Positions 53,136-62,677 of a stretch of 64,000 nt of DNA are shown here, piece by piece. The notes under the pieces were generated by a model. It made no database searches and had not been told where the DNA came from. It was given only the letters and a program-made list of their open reading frames with translations. Location: NCBI GenBank assembly GCA_044224315.1, contig JBGAKR010000001.1:372001-436000 (forward strand). Direction: 5' to 3'. The position numbers and the translations under genes were made by a program. Source of the stretch: JAGXTF01 sp044224315. Its GTDB lineage: Bacteria; Bacteroidota; Bacteroidia; NS11-12g; UBA955. Position 1 is the stretch's first letter; each line of letters starts with the position of its first letter.

Positions 53136-54845
53136 ATGAAATTACGAGTTATAGATTTTTTTTGCGGAGCCGGTGGCTTCTCCGAAGGTTTCAAGCAGAT
53201 GGGTTTCGAAATAGTTTATGGCTTTGATAATTGGAAACCTGCTGTAGAGACTTTTAATTTCAATTTCAATTTGAACTGTGAGGTAAAGAATATTCTAGAT
53301 TTCAAAAATTCCATTGATGAAATTGAAAATTTACCCAATACAGAAATCATCATCGGAAGTCCACCTTGTGTAAGTTTTTCTAGTTCAAATAAATCTGGCA
53401 ATGCTGATAAGTCCTTAGGTGTTGAACTAACTGAAACTTTTTTAAGAATTGTTGCTGTGAAAAAACATCAACCAAATTCAATTCTTAAGGCTTGGTTTAT
53501 GGAAAATGTAGTAAACTCAAAAAGGTATTTACAAACTTCATATACTTTTAAAGACTTAGGATTAACGAAATGGGCAAATAAAAATAGAATAAGCCCTCTT
53601 AAGATTGCAATTGATTTGTACGACAATACAACAATTATCAATTCAGCTGATTATGGATCATTTCAAGCCAGAAAAAGAGTAATATCTGGTGAAATAATCA
53701 AGAAAGGAAAACTCATTATTCCAAAACCTACTCATTCTGAAGATGGCTTTGATGGTAAAGAAAAGTATTTGACGATTGGTAAAATGAAGAAAGACTTTCC
53801 ACATCCCTATACAAAAAAATCAGATAAAATAATTACCGACCCGCAATATCAAATACAAATTAAACAAAATAAGTTGACTGATCATTTCTATGATACCGGT
53901 ATCTATGAAGTAGAGTGGCGATTTTCACGCTATTGGAAAACAAATCATCCATATATGGGCAAAATGTCATTTCCTGAGAACGAAAACAAGCCTAGTCGCA
54001 CAATAACGGCCACCAAAATTGCCAATTCACGAGAGTCTATAATATACAGGTCAGAACTTAAGAGAAGTGGTGATGGTGAATTCAGATTGCCTACAGTCCG
54101 CGAAGCAGCAATAATTATGGGTTTCCCAATAACTTATCAATTCGTAGGTGCAGAAAATGCAAAGTGGCGTCTGGTAGGTAATGCTGTTTGCAGTTCAGTC
54201 AGTCGGGCTTTTGCAAAAGTTGTTTTAGAAGAGTTAAGGTTGGAAATTCCTAAAGCGCTTAAGGTGTCGATTGCTCCCAAACTTGATGGAATTACTAACT
54301 TAAATAAATTTAATCGAAGAAAATTTGATAAACCACCTGTAAAAAATAAAGGCGCACGTTTTAGAAGACATGCAATTAAGGATGGAAACCTAACAGTAAC
54401 CCTCTCCAATTATGATATTGAAAAAAATCCTAAATTCGCGGAGAAACGCTGGTATACCTCGATTCAATATGGCACAGGAAAGGGGTTTCCTATACAAAAA
54501 ATTGAAGATAACTATTACAAAGTTTTGGAGCCACTAATTCGAAGCTTAAAAGGAGGTAAGAAATTTTTAGACATCATCAATAATGACTTTTCTCAAAACA
54601 TTGGAAATAAAACGCAATTTCAAGCAATGTATGAAAAGCAAGTTTCCATCAATAATTTGAAAGAACCAACTTTTCTTGTGGATGAAATTGCTGAAATTAT
54701 TGAAAACGTGGGCAGTCCAAATTTAGTATACGAACAAACTGAAATTGTAGTATTTAAGAACAAATCTACTGTACCGATTAATCAAGTTTTTGCTCTATAC
54801 GCAATCAATTTCATTTCTTCCATTGTAAATAATATAAAAATATGA
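53136..54845 (+). CDS. DNA (cytosine-5-)-methyltransferase with C-terminal extension
   Basis: 569 residues from MKLRVIDFFCGAGGFSEGF (motif I, SAM binding). Motif IV is GSPPCVSFSSS with catalytic Cys78, motif VI is ENVV at 123-126, motif VIII is SFQARKRVIS near 175, and motif X is RLVGNAVCSSVSRAF near 345-358. The methyltransferase core ends near 375. About 195 further residues contain no methyltransferase motif, which is unusual for a plain type II enzyme. It would methylate C5 of cytosine at an unknown site. Upstream in-frame codons (from 53049) are not used because the promoter lies inside them. The stop overlaps the next start (ATGA). Confidence 0.92.
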   Translation: MKLRVIDFFCGAGGFSEGFKQMGFEIVYGFDNWKPAVETFNFNFNLNCEVKNILDFKNSIDEIENLPNTEIIIGSPPCVSFSSSNKSGNADKSLGVELTETFLRIVAVKKHQPNSILKAWFMENVVNSKRYLQTSYTFKDLGLTKWANKNRISPLKIAIDLYDNTTIINSADYGSFQARKRVISGEIIKKGKLIIPKPTHSEDGFDGKEKYLTIGKMKKDFPHPYTKKSDKIITDPQYQIQIKQNKLTDHFYDTGIYEVEWRFSRYWKTNHPYMGKMSFPENENKPSRTITATKIANSRESIIYRSELKRSGDGEFRLPTVREAAIIMGFPITYQFVGAENAKWRLVGNAVCSSVSRAFAKVVLEELRLEIPKALKVSIAPKLDGITNLNKFNRRKFDKPPVKNKGARFRRHAIKDGNLTVTLSNYDIEKNPKFAEKRWYTSIQYGTGKGFPIQKIEDNYYKVLEPLIRSLKGGKKFLDIINNDFSQNIGNKTQFQAMYEKQVSINNLKEPTFLVDEIAEIIENVGSPNLVYEQTEIVVFKNKSTVPINQVFALYAINFISSIVNNIKI

Positions 54846-56275
54846 ATAAAGCAGTTAGAATACAAAAAATTCAGGAAATTATTGAACGGGATAAAAACCG
54901 AATTGATTTGCTAAACCACGAAATAATGTGGGAAAAGCAACTTAAAACTGAAAAGGTTTACAATATTCCGCTTTCATATTTAATATACAATAAATATAAT
55001 GGGAGGATTCTTAGTAGAACTAAATCTTTAGAAAAGCAAAAACACGAAATCAACCTTGAGACCGATGAAGGAAGAAATATAATCGAAAATTTACTTTGGG
55101 AATCTAAAGTTGACAGAAATAAAAAAACTCTAGCAAGCATTAAAGATTTCGGTCAACAAAAAGTGGGTATCATCACGAAAGATGGAGTAATAATTGATGG
55201 AAACAGAAGAGCTATGCTCTTGAACAAAATTGATCGCACCGGTTATTTTAAAGCCATTGTATTACCCGTTACTCTTGAGGAAAACCCAATTGAAATCGAA
55301 AGGCTTGAAACCACCTATCAAATGGGTGAGGACGAAAAGTTAAGATATAATCCCATTGAAAAATATCTTAAAGCAAAACAGATATACGACAAACTAACAC
55401 CAAAATTGAAAGATGCAGATGCAATAAAAAGTATTGCAGAATGGATGGGTGAAACGGAAGGTGAAATAAAGAAGTATTTAGATACAATGGCCGTGATGGA
55501 TGAGTATCTAGAGTATTGGGATTATGACGGTATATATACTCAATTAGATAAAAGAGAGGATCAATTTCTTTCTTTGACTAAATGGTTAAACACATTTTAT
55601 GGTGAAACAAGTAAAAAAGCATTTGATGGGTATACGGATAATGATGTCGATGAACTAAAAGAAGTCGCGTTTGACTTCATAAGGTTAAGAGGAGGCTCTG
55701 AACAAGGGAATTTTGATGGAAAAGAATTTAGAAATTTAGCAGAGGGTAATCGCGACAAACACTTTTTTGGTGACCAAGATGTTTGGAAAAGCTTTTATAA
55801 TAAACATAGAGAAATTGTCAAAAGATTAGCTAAAGAACCTGAAATTGATTTTAATTCTACCAATCTTGAAAATCATTTAAACGCAAGAGATAAACTCTTC
55901 TTTGATAGTTCCATATTCGAAAATGATACAAGTGCTTTTTTAGAAAATTTGAATGATCATAAATATCTAGTTGGCTATAATAAAGCAGCGGAGGAACCTG
56001 AAAAACTTATAAAAAGGGCATCTCAGACATTTGATGCAATAAAAACTGGACACAACGCATTTGCCAAGCCTGAAGTACAAAGAATGGTGCAAGACTTAGG
56101 TGATAAAATTTTCAATTCACTTCAAAATAAATCACCTTCAAGGGTTTTATCTCACATAATTAATTTATTAGAAGGAATTGAAGTTGATAAAATTCCAGTA
56201 GAAGAAATTGAAGAAGTTCAAGAGAAAACAAAGAGAATTCAACAAATTGGATATCAATTAAACAAGAATATATAA
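54842..56275 (+). CDS. ParB/Srx-like protein of the defence operon
   Basis: 477 residues. The region 100-135 reads GQQKVGIITKDGVIIDGNRRAM in short blocks; DGNRR at 119-123 is the ParB/sulfiredoxin-fold nucleotide-binding signature, which in ParB binds CTP. The rest is helical and highly charged and ends in coiled-coil-like sequence (EEIEEVQEKTKRIQQ). ParB-fold proteins also occur in DNA-modification operons such as Dnd and Dpd. The gene is AT-rich and overlaps both neighbours. The role is unknown; DNA sensing or loading of the helicase is a guess. Confidence 0.78.
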   Translation: MNKAVRIQKIQEIIERDKNRIDLLNHEIMWEKQLKTEKVYNIPLSYLIYNKYNGRILSRTKSLEKQKHEINLETDEGRNIIENLLWESKVDRNKKTLASIKDFGQQKVGIITKDGVIIDGNRRAMLLNKIDRTGYFKAIVLPVTLEENPIEIERLETTYQMGEDEKLRYNPIEKYLKAKQIYDKLTPKLKDADAIKSIAEWMGETEGEIKKYLDTMAVMDEYLEYWDYDGIYTQLDKREDQFLSLTKWLNTFYGETSKKAFDGYTDNDVDELKEVAFDFIRLRGGSEQGNFDGKEFRNLAEGNRDKHFFGDQDVWKSFYNKHREIVKRLAKEPEIDFNSTNLENHLNARDKLFFDSSIFENDTSAFLENLNDHKYLVGYNKAAEEPEKLIKRASQTFDAIKTGHNAFAKPEVQRMVQDLGDKIFNSLQNKSPSRVLSHIINLLEGIEVDKIPVEEIEEVQEKTKRIQQIGYQLNKNI

Positions 56276-58260
56276 TGGGTTATTCTATAGATGTTAATGT
56301 TGTAGAAAATTTATTTATCATTAATGGAGATAACGAATCGCTATTACAAAACAAAGGACTTTTAATTTCTCTCAAAAGACTCAATTATCTTGTTGAATCG
56401 AACTCTGTTTTGATTCCATTTCGAGATGAAACTCAAATAAAAACTCTTAAAGAGATTCAAGTGCTACTGAACAAGTATAATTATGTTTTTCAATTCACTG
56501 AAAATATACTAGAAGAATTACAGGCGTTTTCTAAAGAACAAGAAAATTTTGAAATATTTAGTGAAAATGCTAGAGCAATTCGAGATAATGAGTTTAAAGA
56601 GAAGCAATCCTTAGTAACTCAATTTGATAACTTCCAAGAGGTTTTAAATCAAACTTTCTCAAAGGATCGGACACTTTATCCCTTGCAACTATTGTCATCC
56701 TTTCATATGGCATTTGCTCAAAATTCTTGCAATTTCGCTGTACCCGGTGCAGGTAAAACGTCAATAGTTTATGGTGCATATGCATTTTTGAGAAGCTTGC
56801 CTAGGGAAGACCCAAGACACGTAAATAAACTTTTGGTTGTTGGACCTCTTTCATCTTTTGCTCCTTGGGAGAATGAATTTTCAGCATGTTTTGGATATAA
56901 GGCAAACTCTTTTAGAATGTCAGGCGTTAATGATGTTTCTGTCAAACAAAAATTAGAGCATCTTTATTCTCCGAACTCTCCTGAACTCACTTTGATTTTT
57001 CACGGAGCTGTTGACAGATATCAAAATGATATTATTGATTTTTTAAAGCGAAACAAAACAATGGTTGTTGTTGATGAAGCTCACAGAATAAAAAATCCAG
57101 AAGGTGTTTGGGGAAGAAGTGTAACTGAAATATCAAAAGAGGCGTCATCAAGAGTAATTTTAACTGGTACTCCAGTTCCAAATGGGTATCAAGATATTTT
57201 CAACCTTTATAAATTTATCTATCCATTCAAGTTTAAAGAAATTCTAAAATTTCATTACCATAATTTGGAGGATATGACCAATAATAATTCTCCTGAATCA
57301 CAACGAGTGCAGGAATTAAAGGATAACATATCACCTTATTTTATAAGAATTAGGAAGAAAGATCTTAAGCTACCACCTGTAGAAGAAAATTACGTCCCAG
57401 TTGAAATGGATTCCCATCAAAGAGAAATATATGATTTTATAGAATCTCAATATCTTCCTTACTTTAAAGAACACAATTCTGCAACAGTAAAAGATATTCT
57501 TAATAGGGCAAAACTTATTCGGTTAAGACAAGCATCAACCAACCCATCACTTTTATCAAGAACTTTGAGAGATTCTCTAGAGAATAATGAATTAACAGGT
57601 GAATTTGACCCAAATGCTTTTTTTACAACAGATAATGATGAGTTCGTTAATGATTCCGCGTTCTTTAATAAGATTATTAATTATCCTACCTTTGAAACAC
57701 CAAAAAAATTTAGATGCACTTTATCATTGCTTACAGAGGAAATTTTCCCTGAAAACGGAAAGGCAATTGTATGGACTATTTTTATACAAAATGCTAAAGA
57801 GTTACAATCCTATTTAAAACAAAACGGAATTGAATCAAAGCTACTTATTGGAGAAATTCCACAGGAAGAAAGAGAAGAAACTATTAATGCATTTAATAAT
57901 CCACTCAATAATGAATTTAAGGTTATTATTGCCAATCCTTTTTCAGTTGCTGAATCAATCTCATTACATAATGGCTGTCACTATGCTATCTATTTAGAAA
58001 GGGATTATAATTGTTCAAATTTCATACAATCAAAAGATCGTATTCACAGGGTTGGTTTAGATGAAAATCAATTGACAAAATATTTCTATATCATTTCCAA
58101 GAATTCAATAGATGAAGTGATAAATGATAGACTTCGATTGAAAATAGAGAGAATGGAAGAAATTATCAATGACGATATTCCTCTTTTTCAAAGAATTGAC
58201 AATAATGATGAAACAGATATAATTAATGATTTAATATCTAATTATGCTAAAAGAGCTTAG
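56275..58260 (+). CDS. SNF2-type helicase/translocase of the defence operon
   Basis: 661 residues. An N-terminal part of 130 residues has no known motif. The ATPase follows: Q-like YPLQLLSSFHMA, Walker A VPGAGKTS at 156-163, motif Ia LLVVGPLSSFAPWENEF, DEAH at 267-270 with RIKN, motif III LTGTPVPNG, then the C-terminal helicase half with AIVWTIFIQNAKELQSYL, VIIANPFSVAESISLH and motif VI QSKDRIHRVG. The pattern is that of SNF2/RapA-like double-strand DNA translocases. All catalytic motifs look intact. It overlaps the previous stop by one base and the next start by 17. Confidence 0.9.
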   Translation: MGYSIDVNVVENLFIINGDNESLLQNKGLLISLKRLNYLVESNSVLIPFRDETQIKTLKEIQVLLNKYNYVFQFTENILEELQAFSKEQENFEIFSENARAIRDNEFKEKQSLVTQFDNFQEVLNQTFSKDRTLYPLQLLSSFHMAFAQNSCNFAVPGAGKTSIVYGAYAFLRSLPREDPRHVNKLLVVGPLSSFAPWENEFSACFGYKANSFRMSGVNDVSVKQKLEHLYSPNSPELTLIFHGAVDRYQNDIIDFLKRNKTMVVVDEAHRIKNPEGVWGRSVTEISKEASSRVILTGTPVPNGYQDIFNLYKFIYPFKFKEILKFHYHNLEDMTNNNSPESQRVQELKDNISPYFIRIRKKDLKLPPVEENYVPVEMDSHQREIYDFIESQYLPYFKEHNSATVKDILNRAKLIRLRQASTNPSLLSRTLRDSLENNELTGEFDPNAFFTTDNDEFVNDSAFFNKIINYPTFETPKKFRCTLSLLTEEIFPENGKAIVWTIFIQNAKELQSYLKQNGIESKLLIGEIPQEEREETINAFNNPLNNEFKVIIANPFSVAESISLHNGCHYAIYLERDYNCSNFIQSKDRIHRVGLDENQLTKYFYIISKNSIDEVINDRLRLKIERMEEIINDDIPLFQRIDNNDETDIINDLISNYAKRA

Positions 58261-59230
58261 AAGATATAGAAATTTGGGTACTCCAAATTTCTTTTTTGAA
58301 TTATTAATTACATTGAAAGAAAATCGAGAATCCATGTATACAAGAACCGACATTGAAAAATTATTTTATAATCGAGTAATTGATGGTAGAAGTATTTTTG
58401 ATGGATGTCTTGAAATAGCCATACAAGCAGAAATATTGTCTATGGAAAACGACTTACTTTTTTTAAGCAATGGTATTGCTGAATCATTGAATAGTATTAG
58501 CCAAATGAGAGATAAATTTGTTGAGTTTCTTTTCAAGGCCATAAAAGATGATGATGAATTTCATAAAATCTTCTGTTCTGATTATTTGTCACATGACATT
58601 ATTTATAAGTCTTTACAGATTAACAACAGTGCTTTTAGCTTAAAATATTCTAATTTTAAACAGCTATTAATTGACTTCGAGGCAATCTTAACTCATCCAA
58701 GATCTGAAATAAATAGTTTTATTGTTAATAATCGTTACAAGAAACTATTTGATAAAACAGTATTACCTGAGATTAAAAAAAGAAAGTACGGTATTGAGGC
58801 GTTTCGGAAAGCAATGGAGCAACAACAAATCTATGGTGAGGAAGCAGAAAAATTTGTATTGGATTTTGAGTTTAGAAGATTAAATGAACAGAGGGAAATT
58901 AATTGGGTAGCTGAGTACATAGTTAACGAGGGATATGATATAGCCTCTTATAACCACGTGTTTGATGAATTTCCAAATCGATTTATTGAGGTAAAATCTT
59001 ATGACGGTGAAACACCTTATTTTTTCTGGTCAAGGAATGAATTCTCTGTTGCTAAAATAAAAAAAGATGAATATTGGCTTTATTTGGTAAATAGAAGTGC
59101 GCTACAAAACCCTGATTACATGCCCATAATGGTTCAAAATCCGTATATTAATATTCTAAACAATGATAATTCTTGGGTTAAATATGTTGATAAATATAAA
59201 ATAGAATTGTATACAGAAAACTTGCCATAA
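58244..59230 (+). CDS. DUF3883 (PD-(D/E)xK-like) protein of the defence operon
   Basis: 328 residues. The N-terminal 190 residues are helical, with no family recognised. About 195-290 form a DUF3883 domain: GEEAEKFVLDFEFRRL, EGYDIASYN with Asp232, FIEVKSYDG with Glu249 and Lys251, and FFWSRNEFSVA. Asp plus ExK is the metal site expected of a PD-(D/E)xK nuclease fold, so this is the best candidate effector nuclease of the operon. Nuclease activity of DUF3883 proteins is inferred from the fold. Translationally coupled to the SNF2 gene. Confidence 0.82.
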   Translation: MLKELRRYRNLGTPNFFFELLITLKENRESMYTRTDIEKLFYNRVIDGRSIFDGCLEIAIQAEILSMENDLLFLSNGIAESLNSISQMRDKFVEFLFKAIKDDDEFHKIFCSDYLSHDIIYKSLQINNSAFSLKYSNFKQLLIDFEAILTHPRSEINSFIVNNRYKKLFDKTVLPEIKKRKYGIEAFRKAMEQQQIYGEEAEKFVLDFEFRRLNEQREINWVAEYIVNEGYDIASYNHVFDEFPNRFIEVKSYDGETPYFFWSRNEFSVAKIKKDEYWLYLVNRSALQNPDYMPIMVQNPYINILNNDNSWVKYVDKYKIELYTENLP

Positions 59231-59275
59231 TACTTTATTTATAATCGAATTTGAAAGTTTTTCTTCAAACCAATA

Positions 59276-59289
59276 ATGTACATTTGAAA
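59276..59289 (+). promoter_or_regulatory. Promoter/operator of the HNH gene, shared 14-mer
   Basis: ATGTACATTTGAAA is identical to 53113-53126. TACATTTG (59279-59286) is the -7 element. The nearest upstream TTTG (59250-59253) is 25 bases away, somewhat far. The shared sequence suggests common control with the methyltransferase operon. Confidence 0.55.
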
Positions 59290-59314
59290 ACGATAATATC
59301 CACATCCGTAATTC

Positions 59315-60085
59315 ATGAAACCGAATCAACGCCTTTGGACCAGAGATGAGCTCATTCTTGCGATGGGGCTTTATCTCAAAACCGAATTTGGGAAAATTCA
59401 TGGTCGCAACCCTGACATAATTGAATTAGCCAATTTAATTGATCGTACTCCTGGCTCTGTATCTTATAAGTTGGTAAATTTGGCAAGTCTGGACCCAAGC
59501 ATCCGAGAATCTGGGCGGCGTGGCGCAGTGAATGCCAGCAAATTGGACCGCGAAATTTGGGACGAATACTTTGAGAATTGGGATGATTTACCCTACGAAA
59601 GCGAAAAATTAAAAGCCAAGCTTCTAAATACTTCAATAGAAAAAACAACGGGTATTGAAACTTCAGACCTTCCACAAAAAGGTATAGAACGTGAGAGAAT
59701 GGTAAAAACGCGCGTCAATCAGTGGTTATTTAGGGAGGGGATATTAGCCGCGAATAATCATCAATGCTGTATTACAGGTCTTAATATTCCAGGATTATTA
59801 GTTGCAGGCCATATCAGCCGATGGGCAGATGATGAGAAAAATAGATTGAACTTACGAAATGGTCTATTACTTAATACACTGCACGATAAAGCCTTTGAAA
59901 ATGGTTTAATAACTATAACTCCAAATTATATTGTACAGGTGAGCCCTAAATTACTTAAATCAAAAAATAAAAATGGTTTACATTTATTTGAGCAATACAA
60001 TAATCAACCTATTATTTTACCTCAAAAGTTTTTACCCGACCCAGAGCTTCTGAGAATACACAACGAAAATAGTTTTATTAAATAA
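59315..60085 (+). CDS. HNH restriction-type endonuclease
   Basis: 256 residues. An N-terminal helical domain (WTRDELILAMGLYLKTEFGKI, DRTPGSVSYKLVNLASLDP) is common in HNH restriction proteins and probably reads DNA. The HNH domain is CCITGLNIPGLLVAGHISRW with His166, then NRLNLRNGLLLNTLHDKAF with Asn182 and His190. All three core residues are present. It follows the DUF3883 gene by 84 bases and has its own promoter. It may be a second nuclease of the same system or an independent restriction gene. Confidence 0.88.
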   Translation: MKPNQRLWTRDELILAMGLYLKTEFGKIHGRNPDIIELANLIDRTPGSVSYKLVNLASLDPSIRESGRRGAVNASKLDREIWDEYFENWDDLPYESEKLKAKLLNTSIEKTTGIETSDLPQKGIERERMVKTRVNQWLFREGILAANNHQCCITGLNIPGLLVAGHISRWADDEKNRLNLRNGLLLNTLHDKAFENGLITITPNYIVQVSPKLLKSKNKNGLHLFEQYNNQPIILPQKFLPDPELLRIHNENSFIK

Positions 60086-60091
60086 TCCCCC

Positions 60092-62539
60092 CTACTCCAC
60101 CACCAACTTTTCACTAAAGCCCTGGCATTGAACCAAATAGATGCCTTTGGGCCAGTTTTGGGTTTGGAGGTTGGTGATGTTGTTGGGCGATAGTGCAAGT
60201 TGGGTGATTTTGCGGCCTGTGAGGTCGGAAATGGTGAGGGTTTGGGTGGCTAGGCTTTGGTTTAGGAAATTAATGATTCCGTTGCTTGGGTTTGGGTATA
60301 CCAAAATGGGGGCCAATTTGCCATTAGTCTTTACCGACATTTTGTAGTCGGAAACCAAGGTGTTGGCATAAGCGGTAATTACGGGTTCGTTTGCATCAAA
60401 ATAAATGTAGGCCCTGTTGGCAATTATATCGCCTTGTTTGGAGTTTGGCCGCACGTTTAAAGAAAAACTGATATTGCCGGTACAAGCATTTGGATGCGTG
60501 CTTTTGGGCATCAGGTTGATGTTTTTAAAAGTCATAGTAAGCACATTGCCGCTAATGATTGCAGTGAAGGTATGAGTGGCTCCAATAAACTTAATTGTTT
60601 CCGGATTAAGCTCCTGGGGCAAGGTGTCAACCAATACAATATCGCCGGCATAATCGGTGCCTGTATTTTCAAATTCAATAAAGTACTGAAGTCTATTGGC
60701 CGCCCCAACTGGAATTTGGGTTTCAGAAACATCTTTATGATTGGGATCGTAAGAGTACACTACCTTTACACACCATTTAAAATGATTATCAGTGCTATCT
60801 AATTCAAAACAATTGCTTCTTATTCTAACTGAAAAACAGAGGTAGTCACCCACTTTAATCGAATCATAATTTACCCGGGTTTTAAATTCCAATTTGATTA
60901 TTTTGCCCGAAAAGAAATTTTTAATACCGAATATAAGTGAATTTGTGGCACTATCAAAATGCCAATGATCGTCGGAAATGCCTGTTACATTTGGGGGTAA
61001 TTGAACAATAATTTCGGCTGAATCGCAGGGTTTACCAAAATTAAATGCGGTTGCAATAGCACTAAAATCTTCTAAGCTTCGGAGCCGGAATCCTGATTCT
61101 ACCTGAACGGCCAGATCGGTTTGGTCTGCCATTTTTAAGGGCACATTAACCTCCATTGCGCTGTCTTGTATAATCTGAATTTTGTGTGAAAAACAAGATG
61201 AAAAACCGTATTTTGATTCATTGGCGCTAATTTCAAAATCACCGCTGGGTGCTGCTATTTCGTATTCGCCCTGGCCATTTGACTGGCAGAAAGAATTATA
61301 TCCATTAACAAAAGAAGACTCTTTCAATTTAATTCCTGTGTAATATACCAGATGGTCTATTGAATCATTGTAGCTGCAATTGCTATCGGCATCGGCATAT
61401 ACAAAGCCGGTAAGCGGTGTTCCGCTTTGCAACTGGTATAGAATACGATCATTTAACCGGTTGCAATAAAACACGCCTCTGGCCATGCGAAATTGCGCCA
61501 TTTTGTCGATAATTCCCTTGGGTCTGGGACTTTGAAAATCCTGCCATTTCGTGCCGTCTTTACACAAATAAAAATGATGATTTACTCCGTACAATGTGTA
61601 GTCTTCCAAATTCCAACCAATGGCGCCGTTATAAACTGTAAGCCGGCCATAGCTTGTAGAAACACCCGTTGATTTGAAATTAAGTTGGGTGCTGCGTATT
61701 GCACTAATTTTGGTGGTATATTCATACACATTTGTATCATTAAACGGATTGTAAAAATAAATTTTATCCGTGCGCAAATCAATTCCAAAATAATACCCAT
61801 ACAAGTTTTTATTAATTTGAAATGCATTGATATTATCATTGGAATCTATCCAAATACCTCGGTTTACTGTTTGACCATTGGCGCTGGTAATACCACCTAC
61901 AACTATGCGATTTTTGCCCATAATAAAATGAAAAGGTGTAGGGCGCGGACAAAACGCAACTGTAATTAATTTCCATTTTTTAGTTGCAGTATTAAATCGT
62001 TGGATATATACTGAATCTTTCCAACTTGTAATTGCCCGATAAATAGCCATGTTAGTTGCTGCTACTTCACTTTGGCCACCTCCAAAATGAAATGAGGCAG
62101 TATCGATTGTGCCACCGGTTGCAGTATCCCAAACTCCGTTTTTTAATTTAAAAAGAGTAAACAATTTTCCGGCAGGCGCTTTGCGGCCGGCGCCATAAGG
62201 AACAAAAGAGGAATAATATAAATCTCCCTTAAATTCAAAAGTATGGGTATTTGAAATCGATACATTAGAAAGCGATAAATCTGGCAATGCGTCCCATTTT
62301 ACGCCATTAAATTTATAAAATTTCACGCGCCTGGTATAATCTCCATTAGGCAATTTTACTGAAACACTGTAGATTCTGTAAAGATTTTGATGGGGCACTT
62401 CACGCGAGCCATCGGAAAATCCACTATCGGGAGGCTGGATTGCCACTGGCACCATGGATTGATAGCAATCATAATCCGCAAATTGGGCTTTAGCCATTAC
62501 GAAAAAAACAAAGCAACCTAAAAATACAAAATACCGCAT
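60092..62539 (-). CDS. Secreted protein with DUF11-like domain and T9SS type A domain
   Basis: 815 residues from the ATG at 62539 (signal peptide MRYFVFLGCFVFFVMAKAQ); a TTG two codons earlier is also in frame. The first half has weak propeller-like repeats (TRRVKFYKFNGVKWDALPDL, KLFTLFKLKNGVWDTATGG). The region 550-720 reads SYDPNHKDVSETQI, LQYFIEFENTGTDYAGDIVLVDTLP and AYIYFDANEPVITA, a domain frequent before T9SS tails in Bacteroidota. The end is PNPSNGIINFLNQ...WPKGIYLVQCQGFSEKLVVE, T9SS type A. Function unknown. Confidence 0.85.
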   Translation of the reverse strand: MRYFVFLGCFVFFVMAKAQFADYDCYQSMVPVAIQPPDSGFSDGSREVPHQNLYRIYSVSVKLPNGDYTRRVKFYKFNGVKWDALPDLSLSNVSISNTHTFEFKGDLYYSSFVPYGAGRKAPAGKLFTLFKLKNGVWDTATGGTIDTASFHFGGGQSEVAATNMAIYRAITSWKDSVYIQRFNTATKKWKLITVAFCPRPTPFHFIMGKNRIVVGGITSANGQTVNRGIWIDSNDNINAFQINKNLYGYYFGIDLRTDKIYFYNPFNDTNVYEYTTKISAIRSTQLNFKSTGVSTSYGRLTVYNGAIGWNLEDYTLYGVNHHFYLCKDGTKWQDFQSPRPKGIIDKMAQFRMARGVFYCNRLNDRILYQLQSGTPLTGFVYADADSNCSYNDSIDHLVYYTGIKLKESSFVNGYNSFCQSNGQGEYEIAAPSGDFEISANESKYGFSSCFSHKIQIIQDSAMEVNVPLKMADQTDLAVQVESGFRLRSLEDFSAIATAFNFGKPCDSAEIIVQLPPNVTGISDDHWHFDSATNSLIFGIKNFFSGKIIKLEFKTRVNYDSIKVGDYLCFSVRIRSNCFELDSTDNHFKWCVKVVYSYDPNHKDVSETQIPVGAANRLQYFIEFENTGTDYAGDIVLVDTLPQELNPETIKFIGATHTFTAIISGNVLTMTFKNINLMPKSTHPNACTGNISFSLNVRPNSKQGDIIANRAYIYFDANEPVITAYANTLVSDYKMSVKTNGKLAPILVYPNPSNGIINFLNQSLATQTLTISDLTGRKITQLALSPNNITNLQTQNWPKGIYLVQCQGFSEKLVVE

Positions 62540-62664
62540 TTCCAAACTTAGAAAATTAAATTTAAAATATTACAACCTACACACTCCATTTGACAGAAAT
62601 AAGACAATATGCAGAGAGATATAAGCGTGGAAAGATAATAGCTATATTTTTTATTTTAGGGCTC

Positions 62665-62672
62665 TATCTTTG
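62665..62672 (+). promoter_or_regulatory. -7 element before the 109-aa gene
   Basis: TATCTTTG fits TAnnTTTG exactly and ends six bases before the ATG at 62678. No convincing -33 element. Confidence 0.45.
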
Positions 62673-62677
62673 CTCCC

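Noticed and set aside
53136..60085. DISARM or BREX locus
   Set aside because: There is no DUF1998 protein, DrmA-type helicase, PLD nuclease, PglZ, BrxC or PglX; the helicase is SNF2-type and the other partners differ.
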